The notes: generated by a model not told the origin, from the sequence alone. 64,000 nucleotides of DNA from Schistosoma mansoni (GCF_000237925.1 NC_031496.1:21521038-21585037), one strand, 5' to 3'; positions 22,071 to 35,630 are shown, numbered from the stretch's first letter. Made by a program: numbers and translations.

Positions 22071-24139
22071 AATACACAACAAATAAGCTGAAGCATGCGT
22101 GCTATCCTGGGTTATCTTGTTTCAAGTAGTTTTATTGGGGTGAAATCAAATAAGAAATCACTGAACTTGTCTAGATAATTAGTCCAGGAGACAAGAAACA
22201 GATATACTCAGAAAGTTGTATTTGAGATCTGAGAATAGGTATGCGGCAAACATATTTGCATTAAGCCGCCTAGGGAAGTTGTATTCACTAAGTTATGGTG
22301 TATCGGCTCATATAGAGTACTAGCTGTGAATGACACCGATGGTTATCGAAGTTAAGACATTCAGACTCATGTAATACTTAGAAGATAATTTTACTAACAC
22401 AGCATCCACCAAATTATCATGTAGTTCACCTAACTCAATAGGTGAGAGAACTCCACCTACTAAGTGGTTGTAACGCACTTTGTTCTAGCTGATGGATTTT
22501 GTCATTTTTCACGTAGTTACACCACGAATTCCAGAAGCTGACTATAAGAGTTTGTGTTTTAGTCGTTTGATCCTTGTCCGTTCCTTCTAAGAAAATGTAA
22601 GCCTATCCACGTGGTTCAGTAATCTAATTAGTGACTATCGGCTTGTGCTATTTATTCATGCATTTAGGGCTCTCACTTTACCTCGCTGCTGTATACAAAA
22701 CAGTAAACCATTTTCGCTTCCTAGTTTATTCTTAAGCGCCAACTGAGATCTCGTAGTTTCTACGTCATGGCTTATTCAGATTATCTGCACTGTATAATGG
22801 TCAGTCTAAATTCATTATAAAGACACTAGTTTTGCAACAGTTTATGGATCTGTACCATATTAGGTTCTGTTACGGCGGACTCATTTGTTGTCTGTCACTA
22901 ACTGAATACCGTTTAATATATCGTGCAATTCTGACTGACACAGTACATATCTTTGGATCCTTAGGTCATTAATTTGATTTACGTCTAAGGTGAAGTTTTT
23001 TTAGCTAGGGTTGTGTAGTATGGCTCATAACTGATCACTTTTTGTTAACGTACTCATCTATTACCTGTTTAAAATTTTGGATATCTTACTTTATATGTGT
23101 TCAACAACTACCGGCTTACATTCTTTGTGTTCATTTTTTTTCTATTCAAATAAGTCTCAGTGTGAATCTTTTAGTTAATGATGTCTCATGGTCCAGAATC
23201 GGTCATAAAGAGAGAAATGCATTAATTCATTGTCATCCTTTATGTCGTAGGTTGCATAGTTCTTCATACATTTCTGTTTGAGTCCTACTTTGTGTCACCA
23301 CTAATTACTGCTACTTGTTCTAGTACTTTGATATTCATGTTATTGGTTCCCTTCACAAAGAGTAAATGGTTAACCTCCGACTGCTTTACAGAAGGGAAGT
23401 AAACAAGTTAACTTTTCTTCCTTTAGGTAGCTCTAGGCAGAATCTTTTCTTTCTGAACACCCCAGAATTTTCCCTATGTTGCGTAACAACACTCTTAAAT
23501 GTCCTAAAACAATCACTCCAAATAATCGTGAAAACTTTCTCACAACTTTAAATACTAATTTCTTTTACGTTTTACGCAATTTGGCCGTTTCTTATAGACA
23601 ATTCTTTTTGGCAAATTCAGCATTTTGTCAATTCTTAGAAATAACTAAACTTATCAGTCTGTATTAAGCTGAGAAGGCAAAAAATACAATGAATTAGTCA
23701 TATTGTCATTCTTGCTTTGTTTAAGCTGTTCAATGAAGGTATCTATCCCTAAAGTTTAGTTCAAGTAAGTGCTATTTAAAGGACCAACCATACCTACAAA
23801 CAGATTACTGGATCATGAAATACTACCAGTGTAAAATTATTAGTTTAACGTGGAAAATACGCAAGTCTCCCTACCAGGCTACCGGATCCTTGATGATATG
23901 ATTCACTGTTGGTCGGATTAATGAGTACATACTCCATACATTTATTCCCTTCTAGTTAGTTTTTGTTGTTGATGCTACTACTTTTACTTCTTTTATCCTC
24001 AATTTCCTATATGGTGATACAAAATGTAACGAATTGAGCTAATATACACCTGTGCCAGTTTCCACGTAAAATATGTACTTGGTATGAGCATGAGAGGTTT
24101 ATTCCTTCTAATTATACCCCACATAGACCAACTTTCAAC
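22071..24139. other. No recognisable gene
   Basis: Several short frames, none with a domain. Base composition is mildly richer in GC than the flanks at 22200-22900, which may mark decayed repeats. Confidence 0.35.
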
Positions 24140-24632
24140 TGGTTATGCCCCGATAAGTATAACGAATGGTAACTTTGGGATCTATTTATGAACCCATGCT
24201 GTGAATATTTCTTATCGTATAATCGCTAAATAACTAAACTATTCATATTTGTGTCCCCCTTATTATAAGCTTTATTTTGAGCTATAAACTATTGTTATAT
24301 GATTTACCATTCCTGAATTAGGCCCTGTCTATTATTTACTATCTCCCTTATTCACAGCCACATTTGACTAAATCTTGTACGCATGTTATTTTCTATTTTA
24401 TGGTGCGATGTGGTCAGTTTGGTTGATGTATAAACTCAGTATGCTTGAAATACAATGATTCATACCGCAGAGGCTTTTCTGGACTTAACTGGCTGGGCTA
24501 GGCAGATAGCAGAACCGATAAGTACTCAAGACTGCTCGTACGGTTGTCGTGTCAGTGATTCAATTGATAATTCGCTGTTCTCTGATTGGTAGTCTTATCA
24601 CGTCGTACGTTAACAAGGCTACAGTTATAACA
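24140..24632 (-). mobile_element. Solo LTR (fossil), diverged
   Basis: This is the reverse complement of the LTR at 7937-8417 over its whole length, with the same TG...CA ends (TGGTTATG start on the plus strand, TTATAACA end). Divergence is clearly higher. No target duplication is recognisable and no internal sequence is present, so it is an old solo LTR. Confidence 0.7.
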
Positions 24633-25734
24633 CAATCGATAACCCCCATCCTTATGCCACGCGGTTCAAATGCTAGGCTCAAGAAATCAAATGTGTTTAC
24701 TTTTCGTCTTTCTTTGAATCATGTCTCAATACTACATTTTAGTATTCATTTCTGGTTCTATTAGTTATGTTTACCCATATTACACAAGCTTAGCTAACCG
24801 TCCATATCATTATTTCGATTACTGCTTTCCGTGTCGTTACTTTCCTCTTGTGATTAGTGAGGTGGCGAAATTGTATCAATACACGTATATATCAGGTCCT
24901 ATGTTCTTTATGACTGATGAAGGAGGATGAACAATCAGGTAGCTCAAAATCATAGTTAACTGGGTCGAATCATTAATTTACTTGATGCATATAAGGAGAG
25001 GGAACTAGTGCACTTCAGACTCTTAAATTATCTGGTCTTCACCACTCAACCCCCTATACAGCCTGTTAATATTCGTAAGCCGCACATATAAAACGTAGCT
25101 CAAAGCCTTAAGCATTTTTACAAGCATCAGCATTGTCGCTAATGTAATTTTTAGACAAATACGAAAAGTAAAAAGGAACGAAGCGAGCGAAGAAATTTCT
25201 TTTCAATCAGTTTTTCATCATGGCTCTACACTATATATATATGATTCACAATAAGGGAGCAACACTCATCGAGTAGATACGTTACGTAATAATTATATAA
25301 TGACATATCGATTATTAGTTGGAAGAAAGAGGATTAATAATAATCAAAGTATTTATTCGAAAATCAAGCTGTTGCATAATATGTCAAGGAAGAAGAAAGA
25401 ACTAACAAAAGGTGGCTCATTTTTTGGTACAGTTAGTACAATTGTGCGACACCACTTCACATCGTGGCTGATTGATTGGGGGCAAAAAACATTGCTAATT
25501 GATTTATTTTCCTTGTGTTAGAAATTCGGTTTCGAAGAGAGAATTATAAATAGATGTAAACTATTCAGATTCTATGGGTAAGGACAATGAACTACTTTCA
25601 GTTCAGGAGAACGGAATGTTAGGCTAACTATTTCGACCGACCTCCAACTACTCTTCATTTTGTCCTCATTACCATGAGTTTCTAGGAATTGTTTATTTTG
25701 TGAATCACATCTTAGAATGATCCTAATCAAACAT
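24633..25734. other. No recognisable gene
   Basis: Nothing supported. Confidence 0.4.
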
Positions 25735-25815
25735 TTGTTGAAAACCGGGAAGCACCCAGCAGCTGTTTCTCACTGATATGGGACTCCGTAATGTACATCC
25801 ATGACCTCACCACGG
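25735..25815 (-). mobile_element. SINE relic
   Basis: Antisense remains of the hammerhead region (GGAAGCACCC, GGGACTCC) are visible; the core is destroyed. Confidence 0.45.
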
Positions 25816-25989
25816 ATCAGAAACTTAACTTCTACAAACTCCCCACACTAATAATAAGTTGTTCACAAGTGACTAGTTCCGGCTGACTTCTGGAATGCAT
25901 TGAGAAGCCGTGACTAATGGAGTTCAACCATGTCAGATGTGAGGCAATCGCCTATGAAAAGCACTGGAAGATGGTAACGTAATATCGTG

Positions 25990-26112
25990 AGTTGGTTGAA
26001 GTTAGAAATGTGGGCCACTGAAACCCGATTGTAGTCGAGAAGCTTACGGGTCCTGGGTCCGATTCTCGGTACGGTTGCTGACGCTTACTGCTGGAAAGTC
26101 CCATACTAAGGA
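25990..26112 (+). mobile_element. SINE relic with B-box
   Basis: GGGTCCGATTCTCGG (B-box-like) is followed by GCTTACTGCTGGAAAGTCCC, corresponding to the SINE head and the first part of the hammerhead. The core is lost. Confidence 0.45.
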
Positions 26113-27389
26113 TATGCAATTTGGTTTCCGACCGTTTTTTCACTAAGATCACTCCTCAATGTAGCCTATAATATTTCCTATCTCTTAGCAACATAAGAGA
26201 GATATTGATGCAAGACCACCGGCTGGAGCAACTATACGTAATCTGAAACGATAGGCCAGGTGGACCTATTGAGTTGACTTCAATGGTTCCTAAGACTGGT
26301 GGTCGCATTATAGCAGTTTGCTAAGAGACTAACTAGGAACTGGACGTACGACAGGTGGCGATATCTGGTCATCCTGATCCATAAGAAAGAACTAAATCCT
26401 TGTGTCAAAAAATATTGACTTCCACAATCATCCGACGCCTAGATAGTCTAAGAGAGTAGCAGATCCCTAAGACTAAGCTAGTTTCAGACCCAGCGCTAGG
26501 TTTACAGCTCCGGATGATTTTGAACGTAGACATATACCGACTTTTGATGTTGACTTTACTTCCCGACCTCGTCTATCAGGGTGCTGTGACAGTGCTCACC
26601 ATCAAAAAATCAGAAAAGAAAATACGTGAACCCAATCCGTTATCAGTCCAACATAGGTGGCCGTTAAGGCTCATGACGTACTGTCGTCAGATTTAGCTAC
26701 CGTAAGTTTGTCAGGGCTTCCCACTCGAGTTTCATTTAATCTCCATAAAGAAAACTTCATAGGTGGTGCTTTCTTCGCCTGACTTTTCAGGAATTGGTCT
26801 GTCAGGAGAAAGTCCTGTTTGTTAGCTACCCTGAAATAATGAGTAGGTCTGTGAAACCTTACAATAATAAAGTAAGTGTTTGGAATACGCTTCATTCCGC
26901 CACTTGTAGCGTAGGTGAGGTGTCCGTCTGTCTAATAAACAATCGGCATCGTTCAACAATACGCTCCTTATTGCTGGATGGTTGTTGGATATCGTCTACG
27001 ACATTGGGAGAGCTGCGTCGGCCTCAGGTTTTTCTTATATAGATAACTTCGGAGCATTTCTGGCGTATATTGAGATATTCGAGAAAGAGATGCAAAGACT
27101 GATAATACTAGGTGTGGCCACAACCAAAGGTGGGGGAAGTCTACGAAATCACTGACTTTCAGGCCAAATCACGATGATAGATGAAAAGTACTTGGTTGAG
27201 CTACACGAAATATGTGACTAGTAGCTGCATATGATAATTCGAAACCGATTATAGAAGCCTGAATGCATTCACCCTTGGTCATAAGCTTCGATATTATTTT
27301 AGATTTTCATTCCTCGAACTTACCCCTTTCAGAACCGCTTTTCAATGATTGCTTGCACTCAATATCGTTGACAACACCATTATCTCGAA
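26113..27389. other. No recognisable gene
   Basis: Possibly decayed repeat DNA; no motif I can defend. Confidence 0.35.
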
Positions 27390-27485
27390 AATTTGAGTTT
27401 TGCACGTTCATGTAGTATGGCAACTTGGGTTAGCAGATACTTGTACCAGGTCATGCTGATTATTAATGACTGGATAGTTAAAATT
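27390..27485 (+). mobile_element. RTE-like LINE 3' end relic
   Basis: TAGTATGGCAACTTGGGTTA, CCAGGTCATGCTG and AATGACTGG match in order the 3' non-coding end of copies A and B. Confidence 0.45.
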
Positions 27486-29719
27486 GAGTAGAGACCAAAA
27501 GTAGGCAAATCAATAGGTCAGTGTGAACCTATCAGGAACTCAATATCAGGAATATACGCAAGTTAAATCGTAGACAAACGGGGTCATGCACCAATACCTA
27601 GAACAGTTGCAAACGTCACTAATGAGTCGAAAATTATCGTTATTTCACGGAACATATCCACACTCCCTGCAGGCCTTATTAATGTAGAACTGTGTATCTT
27701 GAAGTCATAGAACTTAGCCTGTGTTATATTTATAAATTTTTCTGTTTTATAAAGTTGTTAAACAACATACAGGACGTATTTACGATCGATCGCTTATAAA
27801 TTGAGCAAAGAAACAAGTTAATATGATTTATGAGGATATTCGATAGTATTTGAATGAGTAGTTTTGCAGTAATTGAGCGCCGAGTATATGGAGGACACTA
27901 TATTAACATTGATATGTATTTTACCTTCAACTAGTCTCTTTCTTCAGGAATTCTTTGAGAACAGACCATCAAAACCCGAACCAAAAGTAGTACGAGGTCT
28001 CAGCTCAGCAGACATCAAAGATGTCTGACGCAACCTGTTATATTAGCAAAGAACCTTCGATAAACTGACGTATTTCTTCAGTGTGATTAGGTATCACTGC
28101 TATAAATCAGGAGTAATAGAGAACCCACGGCTACCAAGGCATCAATAAGTCTGCCTTAAGATCAATCGAAGGGTTAACATGTAGTGCACAAGTTCAAGTT
28201 TAGATCTAGAGCCTAACGAATTTCCTTAAGTTGGTTGTCTCCAATAATAATCAGATGGTCGTATGACTTAAACCCTCAGAAATCATGTTTACTATCAATT
28301 AAACGTTATCGCGAGAGGATATTCCTCTTTTCTAATATACTAAGGCCAGCAAGTCGAAGTCATACCCAACTCTGTTCGCTGTTGTAGTTCTTACTGCTTC
28401 GTCTCTTTTTAAACAAGCAATGATCCCATGTTTTGTTCCAATATTTCTTTCGAGATAGAAGCCAGCCGGAGTAATCCTTACTATTTAACCCATTGTTCCA
28501 GTCTCTTAGAATCCAGGATTCTGATTAGTCTCCTTTCATGATACTCCCTAGTGGGTTTATAGTGTTATCTATCGCCAGTACCTTTCAAGCTTGTTTTATT
28601 GTCTAGACCTTGGCGAGAAACACTGAAGATACTTTTGCTCACAGTTAAGTTGGGGGTCAGTTGGGACTGGACTCCGACTACATCAATTTGGCAGTTAAAG
28701 AAATACTTTGGCGTTGATTTTGTCTCAGACGTTAGTATGGCTGTGCTATTTCGGGATGAACATAATTAAAATACTTTAGAATACGCTTACGTCTTCGACT
28801 TCTGATCTGAGTGCATAATAAGATCAAGGGGTAAATGTCCAAACTAATGGGTTACCAAAATTTAGACATGTGATATAGTATATGTAGCCCTTTACCAATA
28901 GTCAGACCAAAGTTGTTTGAGCAGTTTCGCCGCTGTGTTCATTGGATGGGAATGCAGGAAACTTCACTGTCTATCCATTCAAATCAGCGGTATATACACG
29001 TTTACACAGGTATCGATACATACTATCGAGGCGATCATTTGCGTGTTATGCAATTTTGTACTCTCCGTCCAATTGTTTAGCTTAATCGGATTGTTTGAGG
29101 CAAAAAATTGCATGCAAATCCAGTTTTGCTTGTATAGGTTTAGCCTTACCGTTCACCGACATTAGGATAAATAAATGTACATGGAGCTTTTTCTAGACAA
29201 AGTAGGAGGGGCGGTGACCTATACGTTCTCCACCCCAACGTGGAGTCCTTTAGTCATTTTATTGTTTCACATTAACCACTGTGATGTCTTTGACATATCA
29301 GCTACAATACCTTTTGGATTTGGTTGAATGCTACAGTCATTTAGTGAGCTCCTTAGTTCATTTGTGTGAAGAACTAGTCTCAAATATTGACTTCAGAAAT
29401 CTCACTGAATATAACACAGATGTTGATGTAATATCATCCACTAGGTGTATGATTAACAACATTTTTCGAAAATGCAAGTCAGCAATGTACTAAATAATGG
29501 TTGATTTGGTAAAGAAATACTAACTGAGAAGGCAGGGATATGGCTAGTGAAATTGTATATGTGGAAGCTGTTGGGCAACTAAATACCTTATAGGGTCACC
29601 TAACACTTTTTGTCGTGCCTTTTTTAACCTGAAGACAACCAGGTCGCTACGATGGCATGACTGATTAGTGAATAGGCTGGAAAACCAAAACACAAAAAGA
29701 TCTTTAGGAGTTCGCCAGC
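27486..29719. other. No recognisable gene
   Basis: Short frames only; nothing supported. Confidence 0.35.
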
Positions 29720-30221
29720 TGCAACGTGGGGCAGGGACATATATGCATGGGTCAAGTCGCCATACCTCATTAGCACAACAAGATCAACACCGAATTCATT
29801 GAAGTAGTTAATTCAATGGTGATAATATATAAAAGAAAGGTTGCATATAAGGATATAGTACAAGGAGAAAGGAAAGTATAAACCCTCATCTCATGTAAAC
29901 TAGAACAGAACGAACTGCTGAGCAGTATACTCGTCCCTTAATTGATAGACGGATATCTCGCCTTTGCCATAGGTGACGTAAGTTGGCAAAAGACAAACGA
30001 GCTTTTTGAATCCGTGCACAGATTTCGTCAGACACCAACCCATTAGGGCTGATCAGACTTCCAAGATAAGTGAAGTTGTCGACACGTTCGACTACTTCGC
30101 TCCCTATCCTTAGTTCAGGTGTTGACATAGGCTAGTCCTGGAGCAACAACTTACATTTGGTGGGGGAGAAACGCATCCCAAACATCCTTGCATTGTTACT
30201 CAGTGCTACCAAAAGACTGCA
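29720..30221 (-). mobile_element. RTE-like LINE, copy C, 3' part
   Basis: Minus-strand reverse transcriptase C-terminal part (29886-30128: PELRIGSEVVERVDNFTYLGSL...SVRSVL-like) is followed by the 3' non-coding part (29730-29880). It has an internal deletion after the SVL stretch relative to copy A. It is interrupted at 30221 by retroposon K and resumes at 30746. Confidence 0.8.
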
Positions 30222-30742
30222 GTTATTATTTATTTATTTAAACACATAAATATTGGTACAAAAAGCACCAGATAAATATGCGCCTCACAAATCTCATTTG
30301 ATTTGTGTGAGGGCTGAGATACTGCCCAGGTGCCCAGACTGAAGCAGGCGGTTTTCTTAGGGGGCCACACCCCGAGCCTTTGACCTAAAAGTCTGATCCA
30401 CAAGGCAGTGGAGCATCGTGAGGAGATGCAGTCACATGGTAGCCGGTGACCAACAATAGGTTCGTACACCATTCGTTCCATCAGGATACTGGAGCCCATG
30501 TGCACCATTTGTTTGGAATCAGGGTTTTCCAACTCCCCTAGGTGGACCCTCCATGTCCACCAACCCGGTTAAAGCACCGGACATTCGCTCTTCGTCCTCT
30601 CACTTTCGTAAACAACACCCCCGCCACGAGAAGGCAGTGAGTAGGACTTCCCTGGCAGAGGCTATATATTCGCGTGGCCATGTGAGAGCATTTCGAGGAG
30701 AGAGGACTCTCCCCACTCTCAGCCGTACCAGGGCATTTGGGG
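30222..30742 (-). mobile_element. Retroposon K, copy 1, inserted in LINE copy C
   Basis: These 521 bases in sense start CCCCAAATGCCCTGGTACGG and end in an (AAAT)n-type tail. They are related to 52545-53027 and 59140-59653 over most of their length. No protein domain is recognised in any frame. Only GCA is repeated at both edges (30219-30221 and 30743-30745). Confidence 0.8.
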
Positions 30743-30745
30743 GCA

Positions 30746-30890
30746 TTTAGTCAGCTTCTTCAACAAACAGGACTATGTCATTTGCGTTCAACTACTTTGC
30801 TCCCTATCATTATTTCAGGTGTTGACGCAGGGCAATCCTGAAGCAATAATTTGCATTTAGAGGTGAAGAAACGCCTTCAATGGACTCGAA
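30746..30890 (-). mobile_element. RTE-like LINE, copy C, 5' part
   Basis: Continues LINE copy C beyond K with the antisense of EEAD and DDVV (AGCTTCTTC, GACTATGTCATTTGCG), then more diverged sequence (CCTCATTT-type changes). Confidence 0.65.
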
Positions 30891-30958
30891 ACAGTTTCCT
30901 AAGTCCGATACTTCAAAACCACCGTCTGAAAAGCGCAACACATGATACATCAAAGTCA

Positions 30959-31006
30959 CTCACTGGAAAGTATACTCAACAAAAACTGGGTATACTTTCC
31001 AGTGAG
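30959..31006. repeat. Hairpin at the 5' edge of a truncated LINE
   Basis: A perfect 17-base inverted repeat (30959-30975 and 30990-31006) with a 14-base loop lies at the 5' end of copy D. Confidence 0.85.
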
Positions 31007-31590
31007 GAGGCGAGTACTAGATGAGGATGGCAAATTGATTGATGGAGTAGTGAAACTTTATCAGTTGAGATGGCTGGGACATGTGTTACGTATGCCCAAC
31101 CACCGAGTGCCTCAGCGTGCAATGTTTTATGGTGTAGGAGTAGGCTGGAAGAAATCTATGGGCGGCCAGGTCAAAACGTGGCACAAATCCATGAATTCAC
31201 TGATAAATGGACTGAGCCATGTTGGTAGGTGTAGACTGCCTGGTTGGGATGCGCGAGATGATAACAACCGATGGTAAGAGACCTTGAATGACATGGCTCA
31301 AAATCGTTTGCAATGGCGAAGGTGTACCCACTGTTTGTGTTTTCCCAAGTTCTAATCTTATGCATGCGTAACGTCCCTTTTATTTTCTCTTTCCAAATTT
31401 ATTTTACTGGATAATTCTCCTAGAATAATATCTTCAAGCCCTAATCTTTTCGATTACTGCTTATAATCTTACTACTTCTACCACTATGGGATTTGAATCG
31501 ACAACTGCATTTCTGCGCTGATGTGGTATGGTAACTCAAACTGATGTACGTACGTACGTACGAAGTTCTACGTTGTGACTGACTGATACC
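31000..31590 (+). mobile_element. RTE-like LINE, copy D, 3' end
   Basis: The frame gives VRRRVLDEDGKLIDGVV, QLRWLGHVLRMPNHR, SHVGRCRLPGWDARDDNNRW and then a stop. The non-coding end carries GTACGTACGTACGTACGAAG and TGACTGACTGA. This copy keeps coding sequence that copies A and B have lost, so it belongs to a different subfamily. Confidence 0.8.
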
Positions 31591-32335
31591 CAACAAAAAT
31601 ATCATCCCACTATCACATAAATGGGGTCATAACAACAAATCCCGATCATTCTGACTGAGAATGACCCAATATTTCTGCAGTAAACTTGTGGTTTTCGAGG
31701 CTTACAAAATACATGGGCATATATATTTGTGATTGTATGCATACTTTGTGAAGTAACGTTACACAGAATTATCGAATGTCTAAACAAGCCAGACTCGAGA
31801 GAATGAAAAAAGTTACCAGAATAATCTAAACATGAAATGTATTTACGCACATTTAAACATCTACCGGAATTCAATTCTCTATAATATATTTCAGTGCTTT
31901 AGGGTCAGGGTTCAAGAATTTTAGACCTTCTTCAGAGTTGGAAGCTTTTGGAAGTCTATACTTATTGATGTCAGAGACATAAAATGCCTAAAAAATTAGG
32001 AAACAAAATTAATCTTACTGCAGCGAACAAAGCAGTAGCGATTGTAGCGCTAACTATGAAAAATTTATTATAAAGCTTATTGTGCTGTTTGTGCAATTCA
32101 GACCAACTTCCTTGAGGAATTTGAAGTTCATCATACGTCCCCGCTGGAAAACGCATGGGCACATGGTTCCTGACGTGATTTACCCGGCTAATACCTATTA
32201 ACATATCACCAATTAATTTGAAAAAACCCACTTAGCAGATTATTAGGTGTCTTTGTAACAAAACGACTGATCATCTTGGGTTTATAATACCGCCAAGCGT
32301 TACACGACTTTCAATGTCAGTCTTCAGTTAGAAGG
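31591..32335. other. No recognisable gene
   Basis: Nothing supported. Confidence 0.4.
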
Positions 32336-35300
32336 ATAGGAGGTCTATTGACCTATATTAATCCTTACAGTTTGTTACACTGTGCGGGTCCAATCTCGTT
32401 TTAAACATGTCAACAGAGGGTGCTGATATTACGTTTTCTGGTAGATAATTCCAGCAATTCACTACAGGGTGTGAGAAACGAAACTCCAGACGTAAACGAC
32501 TTGATCTCAGTTTTTGGACTTTCTTCGAATGTCCCCTCAAATGATCAGTCCTAGACGGAAGGGAAAGCTGGGGCATCAATAACAAGGTCATCGTTCAGAA
32601 TACGATATGCCAATATTAGATCACCCCGTATTCTACGGTAAGATAACGGAAATAAGTTGAGGTGTCTCAGTCTGTCTTCATAAGATAGGCTAGATAGACC
32701 TTTTACCATTTTAGTCCCTTGGCGTTGAACTAGTTTCACCATATCCGCCTCATATTTTAAAAAAGGACTCGCTGCTTGAATCCCATATTCAAAATGTGGT
32801 TGCACGAAAGTCGGGTATAATAATTTAAACACTTCCTTATCCAAATACTGGAAAGATCTACGAATAGACCATAATACCCCATAGTCTTTTGCAGAAGCAT
32901 CCTAACAGTGGCTGGATGTTTTGAGATCGTTGCTCAGTATGACGCCTAAATCTTTATAGTTTCTTACTTTGTGTAACACAAATCCACATATTGTGTAGTA
33001 ATACGAATCATCGCAGTTATTTAATCGCACCACCACACTCTTGTTAGGATTCACTTCCAGTGACCACCCGACCATCCACGCCACTAATGAGTTGAGATCA
33101 TCCTGTAATACTATTCTATATGACATGCTGTATATGGGTCTCCGAATCTTCATGTCATCGAAGAAGAGTGGGACGGATGACTTAGCTACAGTTGGTAGTT
33201 CATTTACATGAAGTCAAAATAGAAGAGGATCGAGGATTGTGCCTTGGACAACCCCACGTTTTACAGGTTCCCACAGTGAGAGAGCTCCATTTACTCTTAC
33301 TCTTTGTCTCCTGTCATGTAGAAAGTCCCTTATCCAGTCTATGACCGTATAATGAGTTCCAAAACTTTCCAGTTTTAATTTAAGACCAGAATGGCAGACC
33401 TTAACAAAGGCTTTACTTAGATTTATGAAAATCACATCCACAGGAATATCGCGATCTTTTGCCTGAGCCCAATCTTCTCTTGCAATGAGAAGATTTGTCA
33501 AACATGAGAGATCCAAGTCGTTATCTGGTGCATAATCTCACTGTAGTGGTGATCATAGTCAATCGGGACTCAACGCCATCTACAGGCCTTTCCGAAAACC
33601 ATGTTGTTCCTTGGATAAAAGATCATGCCCTTCCATATAGGTTATAACAGCCATCCGAATAATTTTTTCCATCAGTTTTACAACTGCACTAGTTAAGCTA
33701 ACAGGTCGATAGTCACTAATTAAATCTCTACTCCCAGCCTTATATACCAGACTAATTATCGCTTCTTTCCAGTCTCTGGGCTATCTGGACTGCCTCAGGC
33801 ACATATCACACAGCATCGTTAAAGGTTCAGCAATTACATCTGATAGGGCTTTGATAATCCTAGGATGAATATCATCAGGACCACTGAACTTATCAGGTTT
33901 GAGATGCTGAAGTAGTCTTAAGACAGTATGTATCTCAATAACTACAGGGCCCATCAACAAGCCCTCACAATCATAATGAACAGGTGGTCGTTACTTATTA
34001 CTGACAGAAAATACTTTTCCGAAATATTTTGACAAAGCTTCAACTTTTTTGATGTCATTTCTTGCCAATATTAACGGATTTTCTTGTACCAAAAGTGATG
34101 GGATTCCATCACTTCTCTGAGTTCGCCTTCTCATATATGGGAATAACCCTTTTGGCGTATAAAACTTCTAGGGAGAACAACCTATCCACACAGGCCTTGG
34201 TAACATTCGCCTTCAAGACCTGACTGTTCGAAAACCCACTAATCGGAGATTATCTCCATCGTTTTGTCAACGGGTTTCTAGTTCAGCTAATACTGTCTTC
34301 CTTTCTATCCTATCTCCAAGAGAAATATCAGGTCTTACTAGAATGTTAAAATTGTAAGGACTACGAGCCCTACTTGTCAGAAGATCACGTTGTTTCTCCG
34401 ACCCTATGATTACTTAAGGAGTCTGTAAGGTCGGAGTTGAACACTATAATCGGCTCTTTTACCTGTTCTAACCAATTTTTTGTCCTGAACTCCTTTAGAG
34501 TTACCTGGTACGATGCTACGGATATATTCTCCGAGCTTCTCCGAATCATGCGCGTGTCTAATTTGGGGATCGGGATCGTTGGACTCCAGCAAATTACTCA
34601 CAATAATATTTGATAAGATCAAATTCTTCTCAGTCACGCCATGGTGGTGTTCTGACTTACTATCAGAGTTGGGTATTGCATAGTGTGACTGAGAATGCGA
34701 ATTCACCAATGACTTGCCAACCAAGTGCGTGTTACTTTTAGCTTTTGTTTCTTCTCCTTTTCTCCGTACTGCCGTCCATTTTTCATCACTCAGGACTTTC
34801 ACATCGGAACTATTTGTGACGGTGACGCTTTTATCTGGGTCTTCAACTTCTATTGTGAATGCATGACTACCCATGTCAATATGATGTAATGCTTCACTCC
34901 TCGTCAGTTTTAGCGGGAATTTCACTTTTCCGTCAGTCGCAGTAGGGTGTTTAACGCGTCCCTTAACGGCACATACAATACTGATACATTTTTCACTGTC
35001 AGTACTTGTGTTATCGACGCAACCTCTATCGTTATTTTTACAGGCTAAAGCTAATAGGCTTATAGCGTCCTGGATCAGAAATGTCCTATTTGTACAGCAA
35101 AGCACGCAAAGTCAATGCGAGTTAGGCTCCGAGCATCTTTTGTATGCGGCAGGACTCTGAGAAGTACACATTTTATTGAACCACTTTTTACACTCATCAC
35201 AATGCATCCCTTCATCCACGGGGAATAAACAGTTCGACTGTCCACATTTGTAAGTACTGACAATCATTGTAACCAGATTAAGGTTTAAAACACAATATGA

Positions 35301-35560
35301 TCACAACAGAAACACAAATGTCAGATTCAATGAGAAAGAAGGTACCACAGGACAAAGTTTTAAGCAACATTTCAAAGCTTAACCAAAACAATTCCAGTTA
35401 AAGTAGACCAAGAATGCTTTTTGATGCAATAAGTACACAAAAGCGACGATAATCACAACAAGTACGAAATCACTGCATTTTTTGAAACACGAGCACCATT
35501 GGTGTGATAGTATAGAACATGTGATACATTTGTGTTCACTTATTATTGCTTCAGCAGATT
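32336..35560 (-). mobile_element. CR1-like LINE with PHD-finger ORF1, internally short
   Basis: From 35270 down: MIVSTYKCGQSNCLFPVDEG and MHCDECKKWFNKMC...LCVLCC, a PHD-like zinc finger with one in-frame TGA. A long ORF1-like frame follows (34410-35105). Next come YTPKGLFPYMRRRT and DIKKVEALSKYFGKVF, then reverse-transcriptase blocks with KFSGPDDIHPRII, DYRPVSLTS, VDVIFINLSKAF, RGVVQGTILDPLLF, LFFDDMK (catalytic FADD replaced), VNPNKSVVV, NYKDLGVILS and FNLFPLSYRRIRGDL-type, ending WNYLPENVISAPSVDMFKTRLD. Stops break the frame in several places. No endonuclease domain is found between ORF1 and the reverse transcriptase, where only a few hundred bases are available. The 5' untranslated part may extend to about 35690. 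Confidence 0.85.
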
Positions 35561-35630
35561 TTCATGTCCTTGGTGGCATCTGTGGGGGGGGGGGTAATCA
35601 CGACATATGACTGCATCCGCTATTTGTGGT

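Noticed and set aside
22200-22900. Slightly GC-richer stretch as a possible exon cluster
   Set aside because: No open frame with a domain and no convincing splice-site pairs.
28290-28760. Possible integrase or polymerase remains
   Set aside because: No motif could be defended in any frame.
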